64,000 nt of DNA from RPQJ01 sp963746325 (GTDB taxonomy: Bacteria > Pseudomonadota > Gammaproteobacteria > Steroidobacterales > Steroidobacteraceae): positions 1 through 64,000 of the forward strand of contig CAVVBC010000035.1 of NCBI GenBank assembly GCA_963746325.1, read 5' to 3'. The position numbers and the translations under genes were made by a program. The notes below the pieces were generated by a model. That model saw only the letters and a list, made by a program, of their open reading frames with translations. It was not told where the DNA came from and searched no databases. Shown piece after piece: positions 40,781-53,052 of this stretch; position 1 is the stretch's first letter; each line of letters opens with the position of its first letter.

Positions 40781-43700
40781 GGCGGGTTCCCTGTGGGTGG
40801 TCGTTGCTGTGCTCCAGCCCTGCTTTCGTCGCCGGCCGGCGCGGAGATTCGACTCACGACCGGCGCGGCCCAGGGCCCGCTGACATGGTAATAGGCCCGG
40901 GTGAGTCCCTGCAGCTGGTCCTTGAAGAGCTGGGAGAGCACCAGCACGCCGGCGCCGATCACCGGTCCGGCAGCGAGCGCACCCGCGACCGCGAGCGGTC
41001 CGCTGGGATTGCCGCTCACGACGATCGTCTGGTCGTAGTCCTCGGTTGCGAGCCCGGTGCGGCCGACGATGCCCATGTCGACCGCCGCGCCGCGGACCAG
41101 CAGGTTCTGCGTATAGGCATTGCCAGCCCGCAGTTCGAAATCACCCTTGATGCTGTTGAACGCCAGGCCCTCGCCGGTCACGTCGCGGAAGTCGAGCGCC
41201 AGCCGGCGCGGCAGTTGCGCCACGCTGAGCAGTCCCAGCATGCGGCCTGCGCCCGGTTCGATATCGCGCAGGCGACCGTCCTCGAGGTTGATCTGCAGCG
41301 TGCCATTGAGCGTCCGCAACACGTCCGCCGACGGCCCGCCCGGCCACCACAGGTCCGCGACGATGCTGGCTTTGCGCGCGTCGATCGCATCGCGGTAAGC
41401 CAGTGCCTGGGCGGCCGCCCGGAAATCGTTGCTGGTGAACGTGGCGCCGAGCCTGGTACGCGGTGCACCCTGCTCCATCCACCAGCTGCCCTTGGCGACG
41501 ATGCCGAATGCGGGAGCCGTCGTCGTCAGCGAATCGAAGGTCAGGCCGCGCGCCTCGCGCGAGATCGATGCGGTCAGCTTGCCGAAGCGCCGGCCCTGCC
41601 AGGCGAAATCGTCGGCGATGGCCGTGATCGCCGGCAGCGTGCGCGGGTCGATCTCGTCACGCCGGATCGCCGTCGCTGCAGTGGCAGCATCCCTGGCGGC
41701 CACGTCCACCAGCTGCAAACGTTGCATCTCGAGCACGAGCGGGCGTCCGCGGGTGAAATCCTCGGGCACGATCACCACGCCCTGGGCCTGCGGGCCGGTG
41801 ACCGCAACGCGCCACGCATCGCCCTCGCTGCGTAAACGCGCCACCACGTCCTGGAACTCGAACCCGAAGACCGTGGCGCGATCGAGATGCACGTCGACCG
41901 GTCCCAGCCAGTCCATCAGGCGCTGCCCGGTGCCACTGCCGGCAGTGTCGACCGGGGTCTTGGCCAGGGCGAGCCATTGGCCCAGGTCGAACTGCGGCCA
42001 GTCCCCCGACACGAGCAAACCAGGTTGCGCGGGCAGCGACACGGGTTGGCCATCGAACCGCGCCGAACCGCGATCGAGGCGCCAGGTGCCGTCGCGCGCG
42101 GCGAAGCGGAGCTTCGCGCGGGCGCTGCCCGATTCGAGCGTCACGTCGTTCATGCGCGCACCGGGCAGTTCGAGCCGTACGCGCGTCGGACGCTGCTCCG
42201 CTGCGGGCTTGGCGAATGGCTCGGGGGCCTGCACCACGAGTCCTTCGAGCGTGCTCGCGACGTCGAACTGCAGCGGCCACGCGCCGCCGCTGCGCCGCTT
42301 CTCGATGCGGCCCTGGAGTTCCCAATCGGTCGCACCGCTCATCGTGATCGTCGGCGGCAGGCCGATGAACGCTGGCAGCTTCGCGCCACCGGCGCGACCC
42401 TTGGCGGTCAGGTCGATCGCCGCCTCGATCTCGCGCGAAGTACGACCGGGCACGGCCGACAGCTCGAACGGCCCATCCAGGATCGAGCCGCGCAGGCCGG
42501 CGATCCGCACCTCGTAATTGTGCAGCTCGAACACACCCTTGACCCGCTGCGCCGGGGCGCGCAAGGCAGGCAGCGCGACGGTCACGCCGTCGAGCGCGGC
42601 ACGCACGGTGTAGTCGCGTGCCGGCGGCGGCGCAGGCAGTTCGGCGAGCGCTTCTGCCGCGATGACCGGCAGCGTGAGGGTGACGTCGTATTGCGCCGGC
42701 CCGCTGCCCGACAGGCTCATGAACTGCTCGCCGACGATCGGGCCCAGCGGGCTTCCCTGCACGTAAGCAAGGGCCTTGCGCAAGTCACCGCTCGCCTTGC
42801 CCGCGATTTCGAGCACGGGCGCCTTGTAATCGGCCATGCGGAAGCGCGCTTGTCCGATACGCAGCCCGCCGAGCTCACCCGCACTGATGTCCGCTTCGAT
42901 CGACGCGTTGTGGAACCTCGCTGCTCCGCTCGCGTTGACGACCGGCGCAAAGCCCGGGTAGTAATCGATCGTCACCCCGGTCGCGTCCGCGCTCGCCGTA
43001 AAGTCGCCTTCGCCGTTGCGGAACGGAAACTTCCGCACGGGTCCGTGATACTTGAGGCGGCCGTTGGTCGCGGTGCCCTTCACGAACGCACGGTCGAGCC
43101 AGGCGATGGTGCGTTCGCGCAGACGCCCGACCGGCACCACCTTCGGCACGATCGCTACATCGACCTGCGGGACCACCGCATCGAGTGTCAGCACCGGCGA
43201 GCTGCCTGGCTTTTCATACTCGATCTCGATGTCGACCCTGGCATTGCCCTGGCGATGCACGACCTCCACGGCCTTGGCACCGACGGTCCAGGCGGCGCCC
43301 TTGCGGTGCCAACCGCCCGCGGCCGTGATGCGCTCGAGCGCCAGCGGCTCGCGGAACATGCGCGGCCAGTCGAATTGCACCGCTGTGCCTGCGAGCGACA
43401 ACTTGCCACTTTGCTCGGTGCCGTCCAGCTGCACCGACACACCGGACAGGCCGGGAAAGCGGCCATGCGGCGCGGCGCCGAGGCCGGCGAGCCGGGCGGC
43501 CACCGTGAATCCAGGCTCCAGGCCGGCGCGCTCGCGTCGCACCTTGGCGCGCAGCGACTCGACACGTCCGCTCGGCGCGAGACCGGCGAATCGATCGAAA
43601 CCAGCCGGCGCGAAAGCGAGTGCCAGCGGCCACGTCGCCGCGAGGTCGAGGCCGTCAACCTCGAGGTCCAGCGCAAACCGCGTGACGGGCTTGCCGGACC

Positions 43701-44813
43701 AGCTCCCCGCGACGCGCGCTTCATTGGCTGTCCGGCGGGTTCCCGACTGCGCGCGCAGGCCGTCCACGCCGAAGGTCCAGGTCTCGCCTTCCCGCCGCAA
43801 CTGGACCTCGCCCGCCAGCGAACCGTAGCGGACATGCGTCGGCAGCGACGGCGCAGCGAGCTGCACCATCTCCTTCGTGACCGTGGGATAGCGGATCTTG
43901 TTGTCGGTCGCGAGCTCGAGCCGCGGCTCGGTGATGCGCACGGTCTCGATGTCCGGCACGTTGCGCGTGGGCAACTGCAGATCTACGTCCTGCAAGTCGA
44001 AGCCCAGGCTCAAACGCGACAACCGGCCCTGGCGCAACGCGAGCACGCCCCGCACGTTGCCGCCCCCGCCCAGGGGCACCGCCACGCCAGCCGGCAGAAA
44101 ACTCCGCAGCCCGGCGAGTCGCAGCGCATCTGCCTCGATCTCGATGCGTGCGTCCAGGTGCTCGCGCTCGTCGAGCGTGCCCTTGAGGCGCACTTCGAAA
44201 TCGGTCCGCTGGCCGAGTTCCTCAGGCAGCCTGGCGTTGCCATCGAGTACGACGTAGTCGCGATCGCGCCGCAACTGCACGTCGAGTCCGGACAATTCGA
44301 GCGGTGGACGTCCGGTCTTCAGGTCGCGGAACACCACCACCGCATCTTCGATCACGACCCGTCCCGCCGGCAGCCGGTCGAAATCGAAGGGCGGCCTGTC
44401 GGCAGGACGCTCGCGCAGCCCGAGCAGGCGGATCCGGCCATCGGCGAGACGCACGAACGTGACGCGCGGCTGCAGGATGTGCACGCGACCCGCGACCAAC
44501 TGCCCGGTGCGGAAGAAATTCCACAGGTCGAGCCCGACGCTGCCTTCGCGCGTGGCGAACAGCGCCTGCGAGCCGTCCGCGTCGAGCACGCGCAGGTCGC
44601 GCAGCACCACCTCGGGCCCGTACCAGCGCAGTCGCGCATCGAGTCGCGAATACTCGAGCTTCATCTGCGTCTGGCGCTCGATCCAGGTACGCAGCTTCTG
44701 CTCGTTGTGCGGCACGTACGCGATGGCGATGCGCAATGCCGTGACCAGCAGCGCCACGAGCACGAGCAAGCCGGCCGCGGTGCCTGCGACCAGGCGCCAC
44801 CACCGGGTCGAGG

Positions 44814-44817
<4 letters not shown>
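40777..44817 (-). CDS. yhdP: YhdP family AsmA-like envelope protein
   Basis: A 1346-residue protein with one N-terminal membrane helix (AAGLLVLVALLVTALRIAIA) and a long periplasmic region of repeating beta-strand units typical of bridge-like AsmA proteins. The C-terminal part has the DUF3971/AsmA-2 signature (ALDFRDVTGEGLAFNSIKGD, then GPVIGAGVLVLSQLFKDQL). YhdP in E. coli carries phospholipids to the outer membrane with TamB and YdbH. GTG 44817 was chosen because it overlaps the rng stop and starts just before the helix. Confidence 0.94.
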
Positions 44818-46279
<1,462 letters not shown>

Positions 46280-46283
<4 letters not shown>

Positions 46284-46888
46284 GGCGCCTGGGTGTTCCG
46301 TCCGTTCAGACCGAGTGCCGGAGCCAGCAGTTCCCAGGTCTCGTACAAGGGCAGTCCCATCACGCCGGAATAGCTGCCGGCGAGATGGCGGATGAAGATG
46401 GCGGCGTGACCCTGGACGCCGTACGCACCCGCCTTGTCGGCGGGTTCGCCGGTCCGCCAGTACCAGTCGATGTCATCCTGCGTGAGTTCGCGGAACTCGA
46501 CCGTGCTGGTGCAAACGCGGGCATCTGCGCCGCCGGCATGCAGCACGGCCACGGCGGTGTGCACCTCGTGCGCGCGCCCGGACAGCCGGCCCAGGATCCG
46601 TGCGGCATCGGCCTGGTCGAGCGGTTTGCCGAGAATCTCGTCCCCGAGCGCCACGGTGGTGTCGGCCGCCAGCACGGGCCGTCGCTCCGCGACCGCCAGT
46701 TGCTCCCACAGTGCGCGCGCTTTCTCCTGCGCCAGCCGCAGCGCGTAGCGCGCAGGATTCTCGCCCGGGCGCGGCGATTCGTCGATGTCCACCGGCCGGA
46801 CGGCGTGCGTGATGTCGATCTGTCGCAACAGCTCGCTGCGCCGCGGCGACGCCGACGCCAGGTAGATGGCGGGTGCGGCGCTCACCAT
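46280..46888 (-). CDS. maf: Maf family nucleotide pyrophosphatase (YhdE-like)
   Basis: A 202-residue house-cleaning NTPase. Signatures: LASASPRRSELLRQIDI at the start, ESPRPGENPARYALRLAQEK, and LAADTTVALGDEILGKPLDQ with the catalytic Asp. YhdE-type Maf hydrolyses dTTP and UTP. Located just upstream of rng, as in E. coli. Confidence 0.95.
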
Positions 46889-46894
46889 GCGATC

Positions 46895-47329
46895 TCAGCC
46901 GACGATGACGTTCGGGTGCAGGTGGCGCTGTCCCACCAGCGAATTGCTGATCAGGCAGACATGTTCGGCCTTCTCCAGCAGCCTGGTGGCCTGCGCCACG
47001 TCGGTGCCGGCGGGAACACGCAGCGTCGCATGCACGTTGAACTCAGTGAAATGAGTGCGGCCCTCGACGCGGTCGAGCTTGCCTTCGACGCTGACGTCGA
47101 GCCCCGTCCATTCGAGGCGGGAAGCGCGGGCGACGGCGCGGAAGCTCAACACGAAGCAGTCGGCCACGGCACCGCTCAGCAGCGTCTCGGGCGACCAGAG
47201 ATCGCCCGGACCGTCGAACTCGGCCGGCGGCGCGGTGGCCAGCGCAGGCAACCCGGGGGACTGCAGGGTGACGCTGCCGGTCGCGGTGGCAGCGGCCTGG
47301 ACCGTATACAGGTGCGGATAGGGATGCAT
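46895..47329 (-). CDS. OsmC family protein
   Basis: A 144-residue OsmC/Ohr-like protein. ATG 47329 gives start MHPYPHLYTVQAAATATGSV. The redox cysteines of the family are in the expected places: AVADCFVLSFRAVARAS near residue 57 and KAEHVCLISNSLVG near residue 123. These proteins reduce hydroperoxides with thiols. It is inserted between rlmH and maf in the core run. Confidence 0.88.
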   Translation of the reverse strand: MHPYPHLYTVQAAATATGSVTLQSPGLPALATAPPAEFDGPGDLWSPETLLSGAVADCFVLSFRAVARASRLEWTGLDVSVEGKLDRVEGRTHFTEFNVHATLRVPAGTDVAQATRLLEKAEHVCLISNSLVGQRHLHPNVIVG

Positions 47330-47418
47330 GGCGGGGCCTCGGGCACGGAAACCGGTTTCAATGGCAGGAATTGAATCGTGCCGGACGCGCCCTGTCCATC
47401 GACGCCATCCCGGTTGCG

Positions 47419-47886
47419 TCAGGCCCGGTGGTACGGCAGCCCCTTGATCAGGCTCACGGCCCGGTAGAGAGCCTCGGCCACCACGACACGGGCGAGGCCG
47501 TGGGGCAGGGTCAGGGCGGACAAAGACCACCGCAAACGGGCCTGCGCGTCGATTCCCGGTGCCAGGCCGTCCGGGCCCCCGATGCAGAACTGGGGCAGGT
47601 CTCCCTCGCGGGCGCGGTCCTCGAGCCAGCGGGCCAGCTGCTCGGTCGTGAGCGCCTTGCCACCCACCTGCAGCGCGACCAGGTAGGGCCTTGCGCCGGC
47701 CGCGCCCAGCATGCGCTGGCCTTCGGTCTCGACCGCCCGCCGCACGTCACCGCCGCTGCGGTCGCCCAGAGCGATCTCCGTCAGTTCCAGCCGGTAGTCG
47801 CCGCGCAACCGCGCGGCGTAATCGGTAAAGCCCGCGGTGACCCAGTCCGGCATCCGGGTTCCGGCGGCCAGCAAGCGCATGCGCAT
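47419..47886 (-). CDS. rlmH: 23S rRNA pseudouridine(1915) N3-methyltransferase RlmH
   Basis: A 155-residue SPOUT methyltransferase. Signatures: MRMRLLAAGTRMPDWVTAGF at the start, the SAM-binding knot PQFCIGGPDGLAPGI, and the conserved end AEALYRAVSLIKGLPYHRA. It modifies helix 69 of 23S rRNA. It follows rsfS, the standard order. Confidence 0.97.
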   Translation of the reverse strand: MRMRLLAAGTRMPDWVTAGFTDYAARLRGDYRLELTEIALGDRSGGDVRRAVETEGQRMLGAAGARPYLVALQVGGKALTTEQLARWLEDRAREGDLPQFCIGGPDGLAPGIDAQARLRWSLSALTLPHGLARVVVAEALYRAVSLIKGLPYHRA

Positions 47887-47931
47887 GACAGTGGCTCCAG
47901 CGGCCCGGCACCTGGCCCGGGCCTCGCGGAC

Positions 47932-48519
47932 TCAGGCGCGCCGGGCGGCGCCGCCCTCCCAGAGCTTCTCGAGCGCATAGAACTCGCGGACACGGGGCAG
48001 CATGACGTGCAGCACCAGGTCGTGCAGGTCCACCAGCACCCACTCTCCGTCACGCTCGCCTTCGATGCCGTACGGCCGGAAGCCGGCTTCCTTGCAGCGC
48101 TGCAACACGCGGTCCGCGATCGACTTGACGTGCCGGTCGGACGTGCCGCTCGCCACCACCATCATGTCGGTGATGTCGGTGATGCCGCGGACGTCCAGCG
48201 CCTTCACGTCCACCGCCTTCATGTCGGCCAGGGCGTCGAGCACCACCCGTTCCAGCGCGGGTACGGCCCGGACCTTCGCCGGAGCCTTCACCTTGGCGGG
48301 CTTCGCCGCGGCGGCCGGCTTGCCCACGGCAAGCTTGCGGGTTGTGCGGGCTGGCGCCGCAGCAGAGGGAGCGCGCGCGGCCTTCTTGGCCGGGGCTTTC
48401 TTCTTGGCCGCGACGACACGGCGTGCGGGCGCTGTTTTTGCCGCGGCCTTGGTGCCGCGGACGGTGGGTCGAGCAGGAGAAGTACTGACGGACGATCGCG
48501 CTGGGCGCTTGGCTGCCAT
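47932..48519 (-). CDS. rsfS: Ribosome silencing factor with Lys/Ala-rich N-terminal extension
   Basis: A 195-residue protein. Residues about 87-190 are a normal RsfS domain (VVLDALADMKAVDVKALDVR, MMVVASGTSDRHVKSIADRV, EWVLVDLHDLVLHVMLPRVR), which binds L14 and blocks subunit joining. The first 85 residues are an added basic, low-complexity arm rich in Lys, Ala and Pro (KKKAPAKKAARAP and similar), resembling histone-H1-like tails. Typical RsfS is 105-120 residues. ATG 48519 is the first start; a shorter start is not obvious. Confidence 0.93.
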   Translation of the reverse strand: MAAKRPARSSVSTSPARPTVRGTKAAAKTAPARRVVAAKKKAPAKKAARAPSAAAPARTTRKLAVGKPAAAAKPAKVKAPAKVRAVPALERVVLDALADMKAVDVKALDVRGITDITDMMVVASGTSDRHVKSIADRVLQRCKEAGFRPYGIEGERDGEWVLVDLHDLVLHVMLPRVREFYALEKLWEGGAARRA

Positions 48520-48521
48520 GC

Positions 48522-49178
48522 TTACCTCGTGGTTGGGGAATCGGAATAGCTGTGGCGCGCGCGAATCAACTCGCGCACGGCATCGGGCACCAGGTACCGG
48601 GGATCGCGACCGGCCGCGAGCAGGTCGCGCAATTCCGTGGATGAGATTTCGAGTTGCGTCACGGGCTGGATCAGGATGCGCCCCGCGAGCGCATTGTGCA
48701 AAGGCTCGCAGTCGTCGACACGGTGCCGGGCCAGCAGATCGCCGAGTTCTCCCTCGGACGGGGCCACCCAGCCCGGTCGCGGCGCGACGATCAGGTGCGC
48801 CAGCGACAGCAGTTCCGTCCAGCGATGCCAGGTGGGCAGGCCCAGGAACGCGTCCATGCCGACGATCAGGCACAGCGGCGTCGCGGGCCGCTCGGCGCGC
48901 AGTTCACGCAACGTCAGCACCGTGTAGGACGGCCCCTCACGGCGCACTTCGCGGTCGTCGACGACGAACCCGGGCTGCCCGGCGGCAGCGGCACGCACGA
49001 GTTCGAGGCGCTGCGCGGCCGCGACTCGCGGCGGTGCCCGGTGCGGCGGATCGCCGGCGGGCACCAGTCGCACTTCGTGCAGTCGCACGGCGTGCAGGAT
49101 CTCGAAGGCGGTGCGCAGGTGGCCGAAATGAATCGGATCGAACGTGCCGCCGAAGACGCCGATCGGTGCGTGGGTCAT
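48522..49178 (-). CDS. nadD: Nicotinate-nucleotide adenylyltransferase
   Basis: A 218-residue NaMN adenylyltransferase of NAD synthesis. Motifs: GVFGGTFDPIHFGHLRTAFE with the (H/T)xGH nucleotide-binding site, LVPAGDPPHR, VGMDAFLGLPTWHRW, and the C-terminal ISSTELRDLLAAGRDPRYLV. ATG 49178 overlaps the holA stop by four bases. Confidence 0.97.
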   Translation of the reverse strand: MTHAPIGVFGGTFDPIHFGHLRTAFEILHAVRLHEVRLVPAGDPPHRAPPRVAAAQRLELVRAAAAGQPGFVVDDREVRREGPSYTVLTLRELRAERPATPLCLIVGMDAFLGLPTWHRWTELLSLAHLIVAPRPGWVAPSEGELGDLLARHRVDDCEPLHNALAGRILIQPVTQLEISSTELRDLLAAGRDPRYLVPDAVRELIRARHSYSDSPTTR

Positions 49179-50254
49179 GCCGCCGCGAGCCGCACGCCTG
49201 CGATGCGTGCCACGAGACCGGTGATCTCGGTCCAGGGTTCGCCGCGCAGGCTGCCCTTCGCCACGCGGTCGGCACGCGCCGCCGCCACCAGCAACGCATC
49301 GATTTCCTTGCGCCGCAGCCGCTGCGCGGCGACGCGGACCGGTCCCTGCCGGCTGCCCCACACCCCCTCGGCGCGCAGGATGCCGTCGATGTTGCGTTCG
49401 TTCGGTTCACGCTGCACGACCCGCGACACGGCGCGCAGGTCGTTGAGCAGCGCCCACAGGATGAGCGGCGGCTCGCGGCCTTCGCTGCGCAGTCCGTCCA
49501 GGATGCGCAGCGCGCGCGGGGCATTGCCGAGGAACGCCGCCGTCGCGAGCTCGAAGACATCGAAGCGCGCGTTGTCGGCCACCAGTTCGGCGACTGCGTC
49601 GGCGCCGAGCGTCGCCCCCGGCTGCAGCAGGACGATGCGTTCGATCTCTTGCTGCGCCGCGAGCAGGTTGCCTTCGACGCGGTCCGCCAGCAGCTGCGCG
49701 GCTTCGGGCTCCAGCGTGACGCCCTGTCGCTGCAGGCGTCGCGTGATCCATTCCGGCAGCTGTTCGCGCGTCATCGCCGGCGCGATCACGACGGTGCCGT
49801 GGCGCTCGAACTCGTTGACCCAGGCCGATTTCTGCGACTTGGGCTCGAGTTCGCCCGTGACCAGCAGCACCGTGTCAGGTGGCGGCTGTGCCGCGAGCCT
49901 GGCCAGGTGCTTCGCTGCGGTCACGTCCGGGGCGTTGCGCAGCTTGAGTTCGATCAGGCGAAGGTGGGTGAACAGCGACAGGCTGTTCGCGTCCATCAGC
50001 AGCGAATCCCAGTCGAAACCGCGTTCGACGAAATGGACTTCGCGCTCGCCGTAGCCGGCCTTGCGTGCCTGCGCGCGCAGCGCGGTCGCGGCCTCGTCGA
50101 TCAGCAGCGGTTCGACGCCGGTGATCAGGCACACCGCGGGGAGCGGGGCCCGCGCCAACGCGGCCTGGAACGAGTCCGGAGTGGTTCTCACCGGGCGCAG
50201 GAATCCGCGGTCAGGCTCTGCCTGGGACTGGAAGCCAGTAATATGTCTAGGCAT
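49175..50254 (-). CDS. holA: DNA polymerase III subunit delta
   Basis: A 359-residue clamp-loader subunit. Family pieces are VCLITGVEPLLIDEAATALR, FTHLRLIELKLRN, LLVTGELEPKSQKSAWVNEF, and the conserved ADRVEGNLLAAQQEIERIVL and DVFELATAAFLGNAPRALRI. The delta subunit opens the beta sliding clamp. The usual upstream neighbour lptE is separated from it here by a 5-kb plus-strand insert. Confidence 0.95.
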   Translation of the reverse strand: MPRHITGFQSQAEPDRGFLRPVRTTPDSFQAALARAPLPAVCLITGVEPLLIDEAATALRAQARKAGYGEREVHFVERGFDWDSLLMDANSLSLFTHLRLIELKLRNAPDVTAAKHLARLAAQPPPDTVLLVTGELEPKSQKSAWVNEFERHGTVVIAPAMTREQLPEWITRRLQRQGVTLEPEAAQLLADRVEGNLLAAQQEIERIVLLQPGATLGADAVAELVADNARFDVFELATAAFLGNAPRALRILDGLRSEGREPPLILWALLNDLRAVSRVVQREPNERNIDGILRAEGVWGSRQGPVRVAAQRLRRKEIDALLVAAARADRVAKGSLRGEPWTEITGLVARIAGVRLAAA

Positions 50255-50325
50255 GCGCGCAGGATTATGCCGCCTTGACCCGCCGCATACTACCGGCTAG
50301 CTTGCCGCGCTCTGAGCCATAGCGC

Positions 50326-50687
50326 ATGGTCGCAGGACATTCGATGCAGGCCCTGTCCCTCCCCCAGACGTTGCTGCTGCCTTTCGGGTGTTCCCGAACG
50401 GCGCGTCGTCGTGCGTGGGCGGTGGTGCTGCTGTCGCTGTTCCTGGCCCTGGCCGCCTTCATGCACGTGGCGCACACGCACGAAGCGGATGCGCCGGCCA
50501 CCTACAAGCTCTGCTACGTTCTGCACCACGCTCGACCGCGGCGGCGCGCCGCCACCCGTCAGTCGCCGCCGCCGTGCCGCATCAGCCACCTGCCGCAATG
50601 GCGGTCGTGGTTGAGATCGCGGGGCCGCTCGGCACGGCCACCCGCACACCGCGTCAATCGCGCGCACCTCCCGCCCTCCAGGCCTGA
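50326..50687 (+). CDS. DUF2946-like small protein (frameshifted)
   Basis: About 120 residues when joined. The N terminus has a membrane helix (AWAVVLLSLFLALAAFMHVA) followed by HTHEADAPATYKLC. A second frame gives FCTTLDRGGAPPPV, and a third gives VAAAVPHQPPAAMAVVVEIA and a proline-rich end. A helix, a His-rich patch and a paired-cysteine motif fit DUF2946 proteins, which are often found next to metal or heme TonB receptors. Frame changes fall near 50518 and 50555. It lies 78 bases before the receptor gene. Confidence 0.55.
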
Positions 50688-50765
50688 ACCCCGGGGCCCG
50701 TGCGGCCCTGCCGTCGCGTCGATCCTGCCGGATCGGCCCCGAGCGTTTTCCTGGAGTCTTGCGTG

Positions 50766-52809
50766 ATGAATCCCACGATCCGTCGTTCGTTGGCCTTGGC
50801 CTCGTCCCTGTCCGTGCTGGCCGTTCCTGCGGCGCTGGCCCAGCACCCCGATCTCGAAGAAGTCGTCGTAACCGCGAGCCCCTTGCGTTCGAGCGCGATG
50901 GACCTCGCGCAATCCGCCGTGGTCCTGTCGCGGCGACGACCTCACCCGCAACATCGGCAGCAGCCTGGGCGAGTCGCTCGCTTCGCAGCTCGGCGTGACC
51001 GCGAGTTATTTCGGCCCCAAGGCCAGCCGCCCGATCATTCGCGGACTGTCCGGCGAGCGCGTGCTGATGCTGCTCGACGGCGCCAGCGCTCTCGACGTGT
51101 CCAACCTGAGCCCTGACCACTCGGTCGCGGTCGAGCCGCTGCTCGCCGAGCAGATCGAAGTGCTCAAGGGGCCGACGACGCTGCTGTTCGGCAGCGGTGC
51201 CGTCGGTGGCGTCGTCAATACAGTCGACGGCCGCATCCCGGCACGACGCGACGGCGAGTCCGTCGCGGGCGGCCTCGAGCTGCGCGGCGACACCGCCAGC
51301 GACGAGCGCAGCCTCGCCGGCCGGCTCGACGGCACCGAGGAAAACTTCGGCTGGCACGTCTCCGGCTACTCGCGCGAGACGGACGACATCTCGATTCCAG
51401 GCCTCGACTGGTCGCGCTACATCATCGAACGGGAACTGGCCGAAGGCGCCGACATCGACGCCACCGACGGCAGCGTGCCGAACTCGGACAGTGAATCCGA
51501 CGGCTACACGGCGGGTTTCTCCTGGTTTGGCGACGACAGCCTGGTCGGCTTCGCCTACGGCCGCGCCGAGACCAACTACGGCCTGCCGGGTCCGGGGGAA
51601 CACGCCGAAGAAGGGGCGCCGGTGGATCCGCTCGCCGCGGAGGAAAGCATCCGCATCGACCAGCAGTCCGATCGCTACGACTTCAGGGCCGAATGGGACG
51701 AACTCGGCGGCTTCGTCGACAGCGTCGGCCTGCGCGCGGCCTACGTCGACTACCAGCACGCCGAACTCGAGGGCAGCGAGGTCGGCACGCGCTTCGACCA
51801 GACCGGACTCGATGCGCGCCTGCACGTCGGACATCGTGAACTCGCTGGCTGGAGCGGCACGTTCGGCCTGCAATACACCGCACTCGACCTGGAAGCCGTC
51901 GGCGCCGAAGCGTACATACCGCCGGCTGAGACCACGGGGCTCGGCGTCTTCGTCGTCGAACAACGCAAGTTCGCGGACTGGACGGTCGATGTCGGCGGTC
52001 GCGTCGAACAGCAGGACATCGACGTCCCGGACGGCCGCAAGGATTACGACGGCACCGCGTTCAGCGTCGCCGCCGGACTGCTCTGGGACTGGTCCGACGA
52101 ACTGGCACTGGCCGTGCACCTCACCCGCTCCGAGCGTCATCCACAGGCCGCGGAACTGTATGCGGACGGCCCGCACCTGGCGGTGCAGCGCTTCGAGATC
52201 GGCGACGAGGACCTCGACACCGAGATCGCCAACACCATCGACTTCGGCCTGCGACGCGAAGGCAGCATCGCGTGGCGCGCGTCGGTCTTCTACAGCGATT
52301 TCAGCGATTACATCTTCCCGTCCCCCACCGACCTGGAGGAGGATGGGCTGCAGGTCTTCGTCTATCGGCAGCAGGACGCCGAGTTCTACGGCGCGGAAGG
52401 CGAAGTCGAGTTCCCGCTGTGGTCCGGCGGCGAGCGCGCCCTGACCGGCAAGCTCGGCGCGGACTACGTGCGTGGCAAGCTCGCGAACGGTGATGACCTG
52501 CCCCAGATGCCGCCGATGCGCGTGACCGGACTCATCGAGTACGACGATGGCCCGCTGCATGGCTCGCTCGGTGTGGCCTGGTACGACGAGCAGAACGACC
52601 TGGCCGAGAACGAGCTGCCGACCGACGGCTACACGATGGTCGACTTCGAGGTGAGCTACCGCTGGGAGCGCTGGCAACCTGGCGTGTTGTTCTTCCTGCG
52701 GGGCGGCAACCTGCTCGACGAGGAGGCGCGCCGCCACTCGTCGCCGCTGAAGGATTACGTGCCGCTGCCGGGCCGGAATCTCACGCTGGGAGTGCGTATC
52801 CAGCGCTGA
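50766..52809 (+). CDS. TonB-dependent receptor, ZnuD-like (one frameshift)
   Basis: About 680 residues. Signal peptide MNPTIRRSLALASSLSVLAV, a TonB-box-like DLEEVVVTAS, and a plug domain with SRPIIRGLSGERVLMLLDGA, LSPDHSVAVEPLLAEQIEVL and GPTTLLFGSGAVGGVVNT. This plug is characteristic of the ZnuD zinc-receptor group. The barrel ends NLTLGVRIQR. Several surface loops are rich in Asp and Glu. The frame is broken near 50930 by one extra C, after which GDDLTRNIGSSLGESLAS continues. Zinc as substrate is inferred from the family. Confidence 0.88.
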
Positions 52810-52825
52810 CGGAGCGGCATCGGGC

Positions 52826-52936
52826 GCATCGACAGCGAGGGCGGCATTTGCTCCGGGGCCTTCCCCGGAGCGCGTGTCAGCCTTTCCAAGCTCGGGGAAA
52901 GGCCCCGGAGCAGATGCCTGACCTCGCTGCAGATGC
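52826..52936. repeat. Hairpin C with the shared loop
   Basis: Long arms (52826-52866 and 52894-52936, containing GCTCCGGGGCC) pair along about 41-43 bases with a few mismatches and one bulge. The 27-nt loop at 52867-52893 differs from the hairpin B loop at only two positions, one of them T to A in the middle. The rest of the 243-bp gap between the receptor and the peptidase genes shows nothing else. Confidence 0.8.
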
Positions 52937-53052
52937 GCTCGTCGTCCGCAGGCGACGTCCGCGGATGGGGGGCACGATCTCGCCCCCTATCCCCTGCCCC
53001 GCGGCCCTTCTATAGTCGCGACACCCCGGGTCACCTGTCGGACCACCGTCCC

